This document shows, piece after piece, positions 8,439-16,456 of a stretch of DNA of 64,000 bases. A program made the translations under genes and the position numbers. The stretch is from Oligoflexia bacterium (GTDB lineage Bacteria; Bdellovibrionota_C; UBA2361; JBGSMV01), in contig JAIBBU010000012.1 in NCBI GenBank assembly GCA_019694515.1, positions 1-64,000 of the forward strand, read 5' to 3'. The stretch's first letter is position 1. Every line of letters begins with the position of its first letter. The notes beneath the pieces are model-generated. The model was not told where the DNA came from. It saw only the letters and a program-made list of their open reading frames with translations, and searched no databases.

Positions 8439-9830
8439 CTAGCAGTGCGAACTTCCATAGCACTGCCTCAGATCCGAGACCTTGATGCAGGTGTTCGAGC
8501 TGACCTTGAAAAATCCGGCCGGAGATCCCGTGTGCTTAATTGCCTGAGCCGCTACTGCCAAGGGATCTTTACCGTCCGAACAGGACAATCCCCTACTATA
8601 CAACCGCGCGGCCCAGTCGGATCCGGGGCTGGGCCAGAAGCCGTAGCTCGCGATCTCCGCCCCCTTGCTGTCATAAACGTACACACAATCCACTGAGGGA
8701 CGGCTGCCGGAGCTGCCGACTAAAAAGCTTCCCCCGCCGGAACGTGAATCGGGTATATGATCAGAGGTTCCAGTCTTATAGATGTACGGCGATGAGATCG
8801 GAATTACCTTGGAACAAATTCCATTCAGATCGGCGGGAGCGCTTCCTCCCCCTCCGCTGTTACCACTGCCCCCAAAACTATTTAAATTAACTTCGTCCAC
8901 CGCAATTCCATCAGCTGTGGAGATCGCCGTGCGCAGCTTTGAGAACGGATTATACAAGGAGAACCCGTCACTCGTTTGAATCGCCAATTCCTGACCAGTA
9001 TCAGAGGCGTAATCACCGACGATCAGATCTCCCTGACTTTTCCAGCGCACCCCGCCGCGCCGCGCACCGTTGGACAGCGATCTAAAGCTGGCAGTGGTGG
9101 AGTGCGCACCCCGTTTGATAAACGCCACTAATACATCCTGGCTGCTGTTTTCCGCTACTGGCAGGGGTGTACCATCGACACTTCCAATTGCTACTCGCCG
9201 GACCGTCGTACTGGCTGGATCTCGCATAATGATGTACGCCCCCCCGCGCGCCGGCGTGCGCACGATTGCCAGCCAATCTCTAGCACCATCGGGATTGACG
9301 AAAAACGGCTGGTCGTTTCTCGTTCCAAAAACTATTTCGGCCGTACCTGGAGAGCCGGACCCGTTGGGGGCCAGTGGATCGTATTTAATCTTCCAAACTA
9401 GCCGGCCTGCTCGTTTTGAAATTGCTGCCGCATCAGCGAACCCATTTCCATTAAAGTCGCCTCCAGCCACGAGCAGATCCGAATCGGAGCCGAACGAAAA
9501 TTGTCCTCCCGTACTCTTCCAAACGATCTCGCCCCCATCTTGGGAGATCACCGCCGGTTGAACAGCAGATAGCGCGGACCATCGACCTAGGGCGATATGG
9601 TCTCCAGCTGCACCTAGATCCCCTATTACGGTTGGGGCTGGGACATTAGGTATTTGGAGAGGGGAAAGGATCGACTTCCAGCGCAAAGACTGATCGGGGC
9701 GAATTGCAATTAAAGTGATATCGGAGAGGCCGTCTCCATTAAAATCGACAGGCGAAGCGGAGAGCGATCGCCCTACCAGCATGAAGACGCAGAAGGATAG
9801 GAGCCGACCAAGAATGAGATACGTTCTCAT
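8439..9830 (-). CDS. Secreted FG-GAP/VCBS-repeat protein
   Basis: This is a 463-residue exported protein with calcium-binding beta-propeller repeats. After a signal peptide (MRTYLILGRLLSFCVFMLVGRSLSASP) it has FG-GAP/VCBS motifs such as DFNGDGLSDITLI and GDFNGNGFADAAAI, each followed by a Trp-Lys strand (RWKSI, VWKST, VWKIK, RWKSQ). After a Gly/Ser linker near residue 330 the C-terminal part has several Cys and is unassigned. I chose the ATG at 9830 over an upstream in-frame start (9896) because the signal peptide begins there and a GAGG element precedes it. A surface or matrix role is likely. Confidence 0.82.
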   Translation of the reverse strand: MRTYLILGRLLSFCVFMLVGRSLSASPVDFNGDGLSDITLIAIRPDQSLRWKSILSPLQIPNVPAPTVIGDLGAAGDHIALGRWSALSAVQPAVISQDGGEIVWKSTGGQFSFGSDSDLLVAGGDFNGNGFADAAAISKRAGRLVWKIKYDPLAPNGSGSPGTAEIVFGTRNDQPFFVNPDGARDWLAIVRTPARGGAYIIMRDPASTTVRRVAIGSVDGTPLPVAENSSQDVLVAFIKRGAHSTTASFRSLSNGARRGGVRWKSQGDLIVGDYASDTGQELAIQTSDGFSLYNPFSKLRTAISTADGIAVDEVNLNSFGGSGNSGGGGSAPADLNGICSKVIPISSPYIYKTGTSDHIPDSRSGGGSFLVGSSGSRPSVDCVYVYDSKGAEIASYGFWPSPGSDWAARLYSRGLSCSDGKDPLAVAAQAIKHTGSPAGFFKVSSNTCIKVSDLRQCYGSSHC

Positions 9831-10009
9831 AAAAACCTCACCACTGATGAAAAACCGAAGCCTGAAGCGACCTATATTCGTGCAATGGCAACCCACTCCT
9901 AAGCCAAAGCAACGTACAGACTCTTGGACGCGCGAAGTGCCGCCTTATTTAAATATTTTATCATTAAAAGTCGGGAGAGCACGACCCCGAAAGGGCATTT
10001 CTTCTATAT

Positions 10010-12247
10010 TTATCTGAGCTGGGTAACCCGCATCTCACCGGCTGCAAATGATGCGGAGCCGCTCCAAAATACCCTTGGAAATAAGGCAGTTCCCGCGCCG
10101 ATCTGGCAATCTACCCCAAGGGTCTGGCGGCCTGCGACGCGCAGTGCATCAAGCGCAAGACCAGCCGAACACACCTCCGGAACTTCAAGGCGCAAGAATT
10201 CATCCTTCCCGGCCAGCGGCGCACCATCCAACAACTCAAAATCCTGCTCAAACCGGTACAGCCCAGGGGCTAAATTTAGACCATCCAAAAAGTAAACATA
10301 TCCCGCAGTTTGAGAACCTTGCCGGACAATGATCTGGCGTCCGGCCTTTCCCGGGACCGACCCAATAACTGCATTAGGCAGATGAAAATCATCAGGCGCA
10401 AAATTGATTGGCTCCCCTCCCGCATAGGGCGCGGCACGATAGACGGAGAGCATCGTTACGCCGCGATGAACGTATTCAAAGACCGGAGGAATCGCCAACG
10501 TAGCACCCCAACGGGCCTGATCTACCGGATAGCCGGAGCCGTTAAAGATCATCAGATAGTCCGATTGCCAAACGGGGAAGTCTCCGAATCGGAGCGCCGT
10601 GGCGCGCTCCGGAAAGAAATTCTTCAGGGTATACTGCTGGGTTTCCGCATCGCCCAAAACCGTAATTCTCGGGCGCTCGTCCCCGCGACGTTTCTGCTCC
10701 AGAAGGAACGCCAGGGCCTCCCTATGCCCGGTAAGCGGCAGGATATGATTACGCGCTGCCGCGCCCGCGAGCCCCCCACTCAAGGGACTAAAGTACAGCT
10801 CCGGGTAGGGTCGCCAGCTCCAAAGCTCCGAAGCTTGGAGCGCGCCGCATAGGCACACGCCGCAGATCGGAAGACGCCTAAGGCCCCGCAGCTTCGAGAA
10901 GCTTTCCAATAACGAGACTACCAAACTAGCCGAAACTAATAGCGCAAGCGGTACCACTGGCAATGCATAACGCCAAGTTTGCTTGCTGGAGGTATTCAAA
11001 GCCACCAGCCAGAGCAATACGGTGATCATACAGAGCAGCGGCAGGTAGACCCGCTCAGAGCGGTCGCCACGACAAAACTTGATGGCCGAAATCAGCGCCC
11101 CTAGACCGAAGGCCAGAGATCCCAATAACGGCATCCGCTGCACCAAGAGGTTAAAATAGCCATGGCGCGTTTCCAGCGCGAGCTGACCGAAATGCTCGTG
11201 CGCCACCTTGGAGAGCCCGAGCACCCAGCTCCAATAAAGGGTCACGTTTTCAATCAGCACGGGGCGCCAGACAAGCAGCCCCATAAACACACCGACTGTG
11301 ACCGCGGCCAACGACAGATGATAGCGTACGCGGATTCCCGGTCCGCGCCGGGCTCGATATGCCGACAATGCGCCGAACAGCACAGTCACAAACGCTAACC
11401 CGATCAAAGTTCCGGCATGCATTGATAACCTTTCGCCCAGGTCATACAACTGCACCGCCAGCTTGGAATGCACCCCCATGCGTCTTGAGTACTCGCTCGG
11501 ATGCTTAAAAAACCGGGTGTAGATCAAGGCAAACACCGCATGGCCCATCGCAAGTACCCCCAGATCACTCCAGCCCACGATAGAGCTGCCTATCGGACGA
11601 CCTTTGAAATATACCCGCCAGACGAATCCACCGATTAGGAAGGCCGGAACTAACGCCACCGCAGTTGGCTTATCGGCCAGCGAAAGTCCCCAAAACAGCC
11701 CGGCCAGTAGTTTCAGACTTAAGCTCTCGCGCCGCAGGGCCTCAAAAAAAACAATCGTCGTGGCCAGCACCAAGGTGCTAAGCGCCGTATCAAGATGTGC
11801 CCACCGAGACACCCCCGCATGCATCGGATCAAAAGCCAGCAACAATGCCGCAAGCCAAGCGGTGGCGGAACCTAAATATCGCAGGGTCCACAAGAATAGC
11901 AGCGGCACAGCCAGGGCGGAGAATATGGCGCAGGCGAACCGAGACGCAGCAAGCCGGCTGACGAAGCCGGGGTCTGCGGGGGCCAGGTTATAGTGACCGT
12001 TAATTTTATCAGCAATCTTCTGACCAAGCGCCATAGCAATGACCGCGGGAAGTCCGGGATGCGGGAGCTGCGTCGTCGAATCGGAGCGATCTATCGAAAA
12101 TTTCTTGATTACTACTGCCGTTCGACTGGTCCAATGGCGCTCGTCCGGCTGCGGTCCACGCACCGCAAGATGGTCAAGCCGCACCGTTAAAGCCAACAGG
12201 AAAAGCAGCGCCATCTGGAGAAAGATTTTAAGACCGCCCTTAAGCAT
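10010..12247 (-). CDS. Integral membrane glycosyltransferase, GT39/ArnT-like
   Basis: This 745-residue protein has about a dozen hydrophobic helices in residues 1-480, then a soluble periplasmic-type domain. An acidic Asp-Glu pair in the first periplasmic loop (GPQPDERHW, residues 31-38) matches the catalytic position of the PMT/ArnT superfamily, which transfers sugars from polyprenyl-phosphate donors. The C-terminal 200 residues look like a beta-sandwich. Donor and acceptor are unknown; protein, lipid A and glycan acceptors all occur in this superfamily. It follows its minus-strand neighbour after a 113-base gap, so it may have its own terminator or share a transcript. Confidence 0.86.
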   Translation of the reverse strand: MLKGGLKIFLQMALLFLLALTVRLDHLAVRGPQPDERHWTSRTAVVIKKFSIDRSDSTTQLPHPGLPAVIAMALGQKIADKINGHYNLAPADPGFVSRLAASRFACAIFSALAVPLLFLWTLRYLGSATAWLAALLLAFDPMHAGVSRWAHLDTALSTLVLATTIVFFEALRRESLSLKLLAGLFWGLSLADKPTAVALVPAFLIGGFVWRVYFKGRPIGSSIVGWSDLGVLAMGHAVFALIYTRFFKHPSEYSRRMGVHSKLAVQLYDLGERLSMHAGTLIGLAFVTVLFGALSAYRARRGPGIRVRYHLSLAAVTVGVFMGLLVWRPVLIENVTLYWSWVLGLSKVAHEHFGQLALETRHGYFNLLVQRMPLLGSLAFGLGALISAIKFCRGDRSERVYLPLLCMITVLLWLVALNTSSKQTWRYALPVVPLALLVSASLVVSLLESFSKLRGLRRLPICGVCLCGALQASELWSWRPYPELYFSPLSGGLAGAAARNHILPLTGHREALAFLLEQKRRGDERPRITVLGDAETQQYTLKNFFPERATALRFGDFPVWQSDYLMIFNGSGYPVDQARWGATLAIPPVFEYVHRGVTMLSVYRAAPYAGGEPINFAPDDFHLPNAVIGSVPGKAGRQIIVRQGSQTAGYVYFLDGLNLAPGLYRFEQDFELLDGAPLAGKDEFLRLEVPEVCSAGLALDALRVAGRQTLGVDCQIGAGTALFPRVFWSGSASFAAGEMRVTQLR

Positions 12248-12284
12248 CCATCAGAGCTTAGAGGAAAGCCGACGGGCTTACAAT

Positions 12285-12334
12285 AAAGGGGACGGCTCCT
12301 TTTCCCTCACCCGAAATAGAAGCTGCCCCCTTTT
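12285..12334. repeat. REP-like imperfect palindrome
   Basis: AAAGGGGACGGCTCCTTTT at 12285-12303 faces an inverted, imperfect copy at 12313-12334, whose reverse complement begins AAAAGGGGGCAGCTTC. A related single copy sits at 13656-13682. The GGGGACGG-CTCCTTTT consensus resembles REP sequences linked to REP-associated tyrosine transposases (RAYTs). No transposase gene is in the window. Confidence 0.55.
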
Positions 12335-12448
12335 GCAAAATTGACTAGCAGATGGCGGGTGGGCAGAATCGGCTGTTACGAACTGCCAGCTGCCTAGCGT
12401 ATGGTTTGTGTGCTGCGGAGGATCAGGGGCAGTGAAATTGAGTGTAGT

Positions 12449-13657
12449 ATGCTCCTGTCAGCTCAACATAACCAAGCAATCCGCCCTACAGAGGCTGAGG
12501 TTCGTGCGGCCCCTGAATCATTAGCAGCCGACACTTTTTTCGCGCGGCGCGGCGGGACCTTGGTCTTAGCGGACAAATCCTTCCTTCTCCTGCGCAATGG
12601 ACAGCAAGCCTACCGTGTAGCTGAAGTTGAAGAGCGAAGTTCATCCGAAACAACCAATTTACCTCCGTTGCCTCTGCTGACATTTGAACAGATGACAAGT
12701 GTCAGTAGCTCAGAGGAGCTAAAAGCTCTTTACGAATCAGTCCACGTAAGATTCCAGTCGGATGAAGCATTTCTGGGGCAAGTAAGTCATGATTGGCAAC
12801 TTGCGCGTACGGCCGCAACGCTAGATGGTTCATTTCATAACGATCTACGCTTTGAACCTATTGATGTCCACACTCAGGGTATAGCCTTTCACGTTTATGG
12901 GATTGTTCATAGCAAGCTTGCCGGCAAAGCGTTCTTAAAGAGTGTCAGTGATACAATTAGAGCTAAGCATGGTTCCCACTGGATTCATGAGCAATTTTTG
13001 GGGGAGTATTGCGACCAGGTAGATAAGCGGCTACTTGTGTCAATGTGCGACCAACTAGCTCCGCGTGCCGCGGATCGACTTAAAATGCAGTCCTTATTTG
13101 CTGCTGGCTTGGTTTGGAACCTTTATGCACTGATTCGAGCTGAGTTCGATCAAGGTTTTGCTAGTAAGAAGAGTGACGAACTCTTGTACATTGCTGACAC
13201 AACTGCGGCTAATCGCAACACCGCTATCAAACCTAAGGTCTCACCAGCGAAATGGGTCCTCCCGCCTTATCTAGAACTCGAACGCACCAAGCCCGAAAAT
13301 ACTCTCTGGGATGCGATCACGCGGCAGAGATCGGCATATCAGGCCGCGTTCGCTCTGGCTGACGCTCGTGAGCGCGGACTGTCTGAATGCAATATCTTGG
13401 TCGGAGATGGGCATGCGCCGCAAGTTGCCTATTACTTGAAACACCCAACGAACGAGAGCCGCCTTACTCGCCTCGCGGAGGAGCATGCCGAGTTGGCCGT
13501 GCATCATCCAATCAGATACAAATACCTGAAGATTGGGCAAGCTGTGGTGGAGCAGCTCCTTCCCACACTTGCGTTAGTGGCCGGGGTGTACTTCGTTCTC
13601 AAAAAGGGACTGGGCTGGATGATGGCAAGACTTTTGAAAACTGCACGCACGAGATAA
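12449..13657 (+). CDS. Unrecognised protein with C-terminal membrane anchor
   Basis: I cannot assign this protein of about 402 residues. It is largely soluble and helical. A segment NILVGDGHAPQVAYYL (about residue 330) loosely recalls the VGxxH segment of TraB/GumN proteins, but other TraB motifs are missing. One hydrophobic helix near the end (LLPTLALVAGVYFVLKKGLGW) predicts a tail-anchored membrane protein. The ATG at 12449 is used; an in-frame ATG at 12401 gives 16 more residues, and neither has a good ribosome site. Codon use looks less GC-rich than the neighbours. The gene is bracketed by REP-like repeats, one overlapping its stop codon, which suggests acquired DNA. Confidence 0.7.
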   Translation: MLLSAQHNQAIRPTEAEVRAAPESLAADTFFARRGGTLVLADKSFLLLRNGQQAYRVAEVEERSSSETTNLPPLPLLTFEQMTSVSSSEELKALYESVHVRFQSDEAFLGQVSHDWQLARTAATLDGSFHNDLRFEPIDVHTQGIAFHVYGIVHSKLAGKAFLKSVSDTIRAKHGSHWIHEQFLGEYCDQVDKRLLVSMCDQLAPRAADRLKMQSLFAAGLVWNLYALIRAEFDQGFASKKSDELLYIADTTAANRNTAIKPKVSPAKWVLPPYLELERTKPENTLWDAITRQRSAYQAAFALADARERGLSECNILVGDGHAPQVAYYLKHPTNESRLTRLAEEHAELAVHHPIRYKYLKIGQAVVEQLLPTLALVAGVYFVLKKGLGWMMARLLKTARTR

Positions 13658-13695
13658 AAGGGCCGTTCCTATTTCCCCACCCTCGTAAATTTACG
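13656..13695. repeat. REP-like single repeat plus palindrome
   Basis: Positions 13656-13682 (AAAAGGGCCGTTCCTATTTC...) match the left arm of the repeat at 12285 in the same orientation. The last two bases of the TAA stop of the preceding gene fall inside it. Immediately after is the perfect 12-bp palindrome CGTAAATTTACG (13684-13695). Confidence 0.5.
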
Positions 13696-13760
13696 CGGTC
13701 GTCCGTCAGCGGGATGGCAGGTAGAACCGCTCAACATTTAACGATCAGCGCGCCCTCCTG

Positions 13761-13916
13761 ATGATGGATATTCTTATCTTCGTCCACGGCCCCAACAGCG
13801 GTAATAGTTTAGGAAATTTTCGGGAGCGAGTCAGATCCGACAGCTTTTCGGAGCAACGCATTTTGCCCCTTGAGGCATCTCAAACTTTACTTAAAAATAG
13901 TGGCGCATATTCTTAG
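13761..13916 (+). CDS. Possible 51-residue protein
   Basis: A short reading frame, too small for most gene callers, runs from ATG 13761 to TAG 13916 and begins MMDILIFVHGPNSGNSLG. The opening hydrophobic strand followed by a Gly/Ser loop looks protein-like. No Shine-Dalgarno is visible and I know no relative. It could be the remnant of a longer gene, since it lies between the REP-like repeat and the phosphoesterase gene, 15 bases upstream of the latter. Confidence 0.25.
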   Translation: MMDILIFVHGPNSGNSLGNFRERVRSDSFSEQRILPLEASQTLLKNSGAYS

Positions 13917-13931
13917 ATTACCCTCGCCATC

Positions 13932-14738
13932 ATGCCGCGCATTGTTCACATCAGCGACTCGCACCTCGGCCCAACTCCCGAATACCAGGTGATGGGACAG
14001 ACCCCCTATCAGACCGCCATTGAGTTGGTGAAGGAACTGGCCAGTTTGCCATTTGATTATGAGGCTGTAGTGCATACCGGAGACATTTCGGCAGACAAGA
14101 GCAAAAGCTCCTACGAACTTGCATCGAAGCTTTATTCCAAACTTCCGGTACCGTGCCTTTTCGTAGCAGGAAATCATGACGACTCCGAGATGATGCGAAG
14201 CATGCTGCCCGTACCCGGGGCTCAATTCCAGAACGCTGAACCTCACAGACTCTCCTATGCCGTTCAGATCGGAAAGATTCGTTATCTTATTTTGGACGCT
14301 CAACCGGAGCCAGCTCTGGATCCGCAGGGGCTCGTGCCCAATTCACAGATCTCGTTCCTAAGAGCCGAAGCCAAATTTTCCGGCTCGGACGTTGTGGTAC
14401 TAATGCACTACCCCCCTTTCCCTATTGGCAGCCCCTGGTTTGATAAGAACATGACGATGATCAACGGAGAGCTGCTACATGCCGTGCTCAAGGAATTTGG
14501 CCCAAAACTTAGAGCGGTCTTATTTGGTCATATGCATGGTGCGATGACTATCGTACGCGACGGGTTGCCCTACATTGGGGTACCGTCGGGCGCAGCTCGA
14601 TTTCGCTTCTGGCCCCAAGACATTCAGCCGTTCATCGCCCATCCGATCAAGGCTAGCTTCAATATAATTAGCTTCGATCATGATCGAGTCACAACAACGC
14701 AATATCTCGCGGGCCTAGATTGGAATTCTATTGGCTAG
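13932..14738 (+). CDS. Calcineurin-like metallophosphoesterase, CpdA-like
   Basis: This is a predicted binuclear-metal phosphoesterase of 268 residues. All five metal-ligand blocks are in order: Asp9/His11 in HISDSHLG, Asp51 in HTGDIS, the GNHD block (80-83), His159 in MHYPP, and GHMH (199-202). The spacing fits class III cyclic-nucleotide phosphodiesterases (CpdA/Icc), though the substrate is not proven. No signal peptide is seen, so it is cytoplasmic. It is convergent with the PD40 gene at 14768. Confidence 0.9.
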   Translation: MPRIVHISDSHLGPTPEYQVMGQTPYQTAIELVKELASLPFDYEAVVHTGDISADKSKSSYELASKLYSKLPVPCLFVAGNHDDSEMMRSMLPVPGAQFQNAEPHRLSYAVQIGKIRYLILDAQPEPALDPQGLVPNSQISFLRAEAKFSGSDVVVLMHYPPFPIGSPWFDKNMTMINGELLHAVLKEFGPKLRAVLFGHMHGAMTIVRDGLPYIGVPSGAARFRFWPQDIQPFIAHPIKASFNIISFDHDRVTTTQYLAGLDWNSIG

Positions 14739-14767
14739 CTCGACGGGCAGCGCTGTCCGATGCCTAT

Positions 14768-16447
14768 TCATTCGATCGTAGCCGAAGCCGAGGGACTTTC
14801 AGCAGTCTCAAACAGCTTCCGCTTCCCGCGGCGCGCCACCGCCTTGTAACTGACGTTATAGCTGCCGTTCTTCAGATTTCTAAAGGTCACGCGATTGCGC
14901 TTCGTTACCCGACGCCTCACATCGTTCGCGATGTCGCCCTGTCCGCGGGCAGTGGTAACGTAATTAACCGAGGTTGTGTGAGTGGATCCGCGTCGGGCAG
15001 GCTCCAGATTCAACCGTCCCACGGCACGCGCAGTATTAGAAACCAAGCTCACCTTTCCAAAGTTAATCATATCGACAGTTAGAGTATGGGTGCCCGGCTC
15101 TCCGGCGGTCAGATCGGGCGCCTCCTCGATCCCAGTGCTCGGGGTGAGAACCTGGCCCAACTTGACTCTAAACACATCCGACGCTCCATTTGTGTCACCA
15201 GACACCAAACTGCCATCCACTGTGCTAAAAACCGCATACTTCCCCTCCGAGGCAATCTGCGCATCGATCACCGAACGCCGGCCCTGCGCTCCGCTGGCCG
15301 ATAGATTAAGCCGCAAAGTCTTGCTGGTCTGCCGATCTCGAACAAAGAGATCGCTGACCCCATTGGTATCATCGGGGACCAAATTGGAGGCGGCGGAGAT
15401 GAAGGCCACGAATCGCCCATCGGAGCTAACCGAGGGCCTAGAGCTCGCGCCGTTAGCCTCTCCCCCATTCACTCCAATACTAACGATCTCGATATCGCCG
15501 GTGGTTAAATCTTTAAAAAAGATATCGGGAAAGTTCTTGGATTGCTTTCCCCCTAGGTTCGTCGCCAGACTTGCAAAAACCGCATAGTCCCCGCTCGCAC
15601 TGATGAAGGGCTCATTACTATGGCCGTTACCCGGGGTATGATCGGCCTTCTCGCTCAAGATCGAAATTGTGCCGCCCCCCTCGGACTCTAGAAAGACATC
15701 CGAAGCATTGTTGGTGTCGGAGCCCACCAGATTAGAAGCGGTAGATGAAAAAACCACATAGCGTGACTGGCTATCAGTGACCGGATTCAGACTCGGCCCA
15801 TTTCCGCTCTCATCGCTTGTCGATTTAGAAATTAAGCCCGCAAAACCGTCCATTACATAAATGTCGCTAGTTCCGTTGTTATCGCCCGAGGTCAGATCGT
15901 CCGCCAAAGAGGAAAAATAGGTATATCCCAGATCCCCAATAGTACATCCGGTCGACGCCCCATTCCCGGCGGGACTCGTCATGGATTGCGAGCTGCGGTA
16001 AAGCACGGTGGACTGAAACGAGGAAAGTACGTCGGTCGTGCCGTTCGTGTCGGACTGCCCCGTACCCCATCCGGTTGCGTCGGTGGAGAAGCAGATGTAA
16101 TTCCCGCTATCTGAGATCATCACACCCCGCAGCGCAGCGCCCGGCTTGCCGCTGTCCGCATTCACCTGCTGTCCGGGATTGGTCTTGCTGATGAGCGAAA
16201 GCGTGCCGCCATCGCCCGTCACCCACATAAACACATCACTCTTATTGTTTGCATCTCCAAAAACCAGATTGGTGGAATCCGACCTAAAAGCGATTACCGA
16301 ACCGTTCCCGCTGATTGAAGCATTATCGCTGGGACCGTCTCCTCCTGCCGAGGAAATTGCGGATATGCGCTCAATCGAGCTGATCTGCGCTTGGGCAGAG
16401 CCTGAGACTGCAGCGACAAGCAGCAGAGCAATGATGTATTTTTTCAT
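14768..16447 (-). CDS. Secreted PD40/TolB-like beta-propeller protein
   Basis: This is an exported protein of 559 residues. A signal peptide (MKKYIIALLLVAAVSGSAQA) is followed by about six repeats of the form SSDGRFVAFISAASNLVPDDTNGVSDLFVRD, typical of WD40-like PD40 propellers. Each pairs a (V/I)AF strand with a DTNG-SD-F/Y loop. The last 110 residues are a basic, probably beta-sandwich domain. It starts 9 bases after the stop of the FecR-TPR-barrel gene and is almost surely co-transcribed with it. A role as a surface or periplasmic partner of that protein is inferred. Confidence 0.85.
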   Translation of the reverse strand: MKKYIIALLLVAAVSGSAQAQISSIERISAISSAGGDGPSDNASISGNGSVIAFRSDSTNLVFGDANNKSDVFMWVTGDGGTLSLISKTNPGQQVNADSGKPGAALRGVMISDSGNYICFSTDATGWGTGQSDTNGTTDVLSSFQSTVLYRSSQSMTSPAGNGASTGCTIGDLGYTYFSSLADDLTSGDNNGTSDIYVMDGFAGLISKSTSDESGNGPSLNPVTDSQSRYVVFSSTASNLVGSDTNNASDVFLESEGGGTISILSEKADHTPGNGHSNEPFISASGDYAVFASLATNLGGKQSKNFPDIFFKDLTTGDIEIVSIGVNGGEANGASSRPSVSSDGRFVAFISAASNLVPDDTNGVSDLFVRDRQTSKTLRLNLSASGAQGRRSVIDAQIASEGKYAVFSTVDGSLVSGDTNGASDVFRVKLGQVLTPSTGIEEAPDLTAGEPGTHTLTVDMINFGKVSLVSNTARAVGRLNLEPARRGSTHTTSVNYVTTARGQGDIANDVRRRVTKRNRVTFRNLKNGSYNVSYKAVARRGKRKLFETAESPSASATIE

Positions 16448-16456
16448 ATGCGTTTC

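Noticed and set aside
12449-13657. TraB/GumN family assignment
   Set aside because: Only one short VGxxH-like segment fits; the family's other conserved blocks are absent.
14982-15587. 201-codon plus-strand open frame
   Set aside because: It is antisense to the PD40 propeller gene and has no domain or signal.
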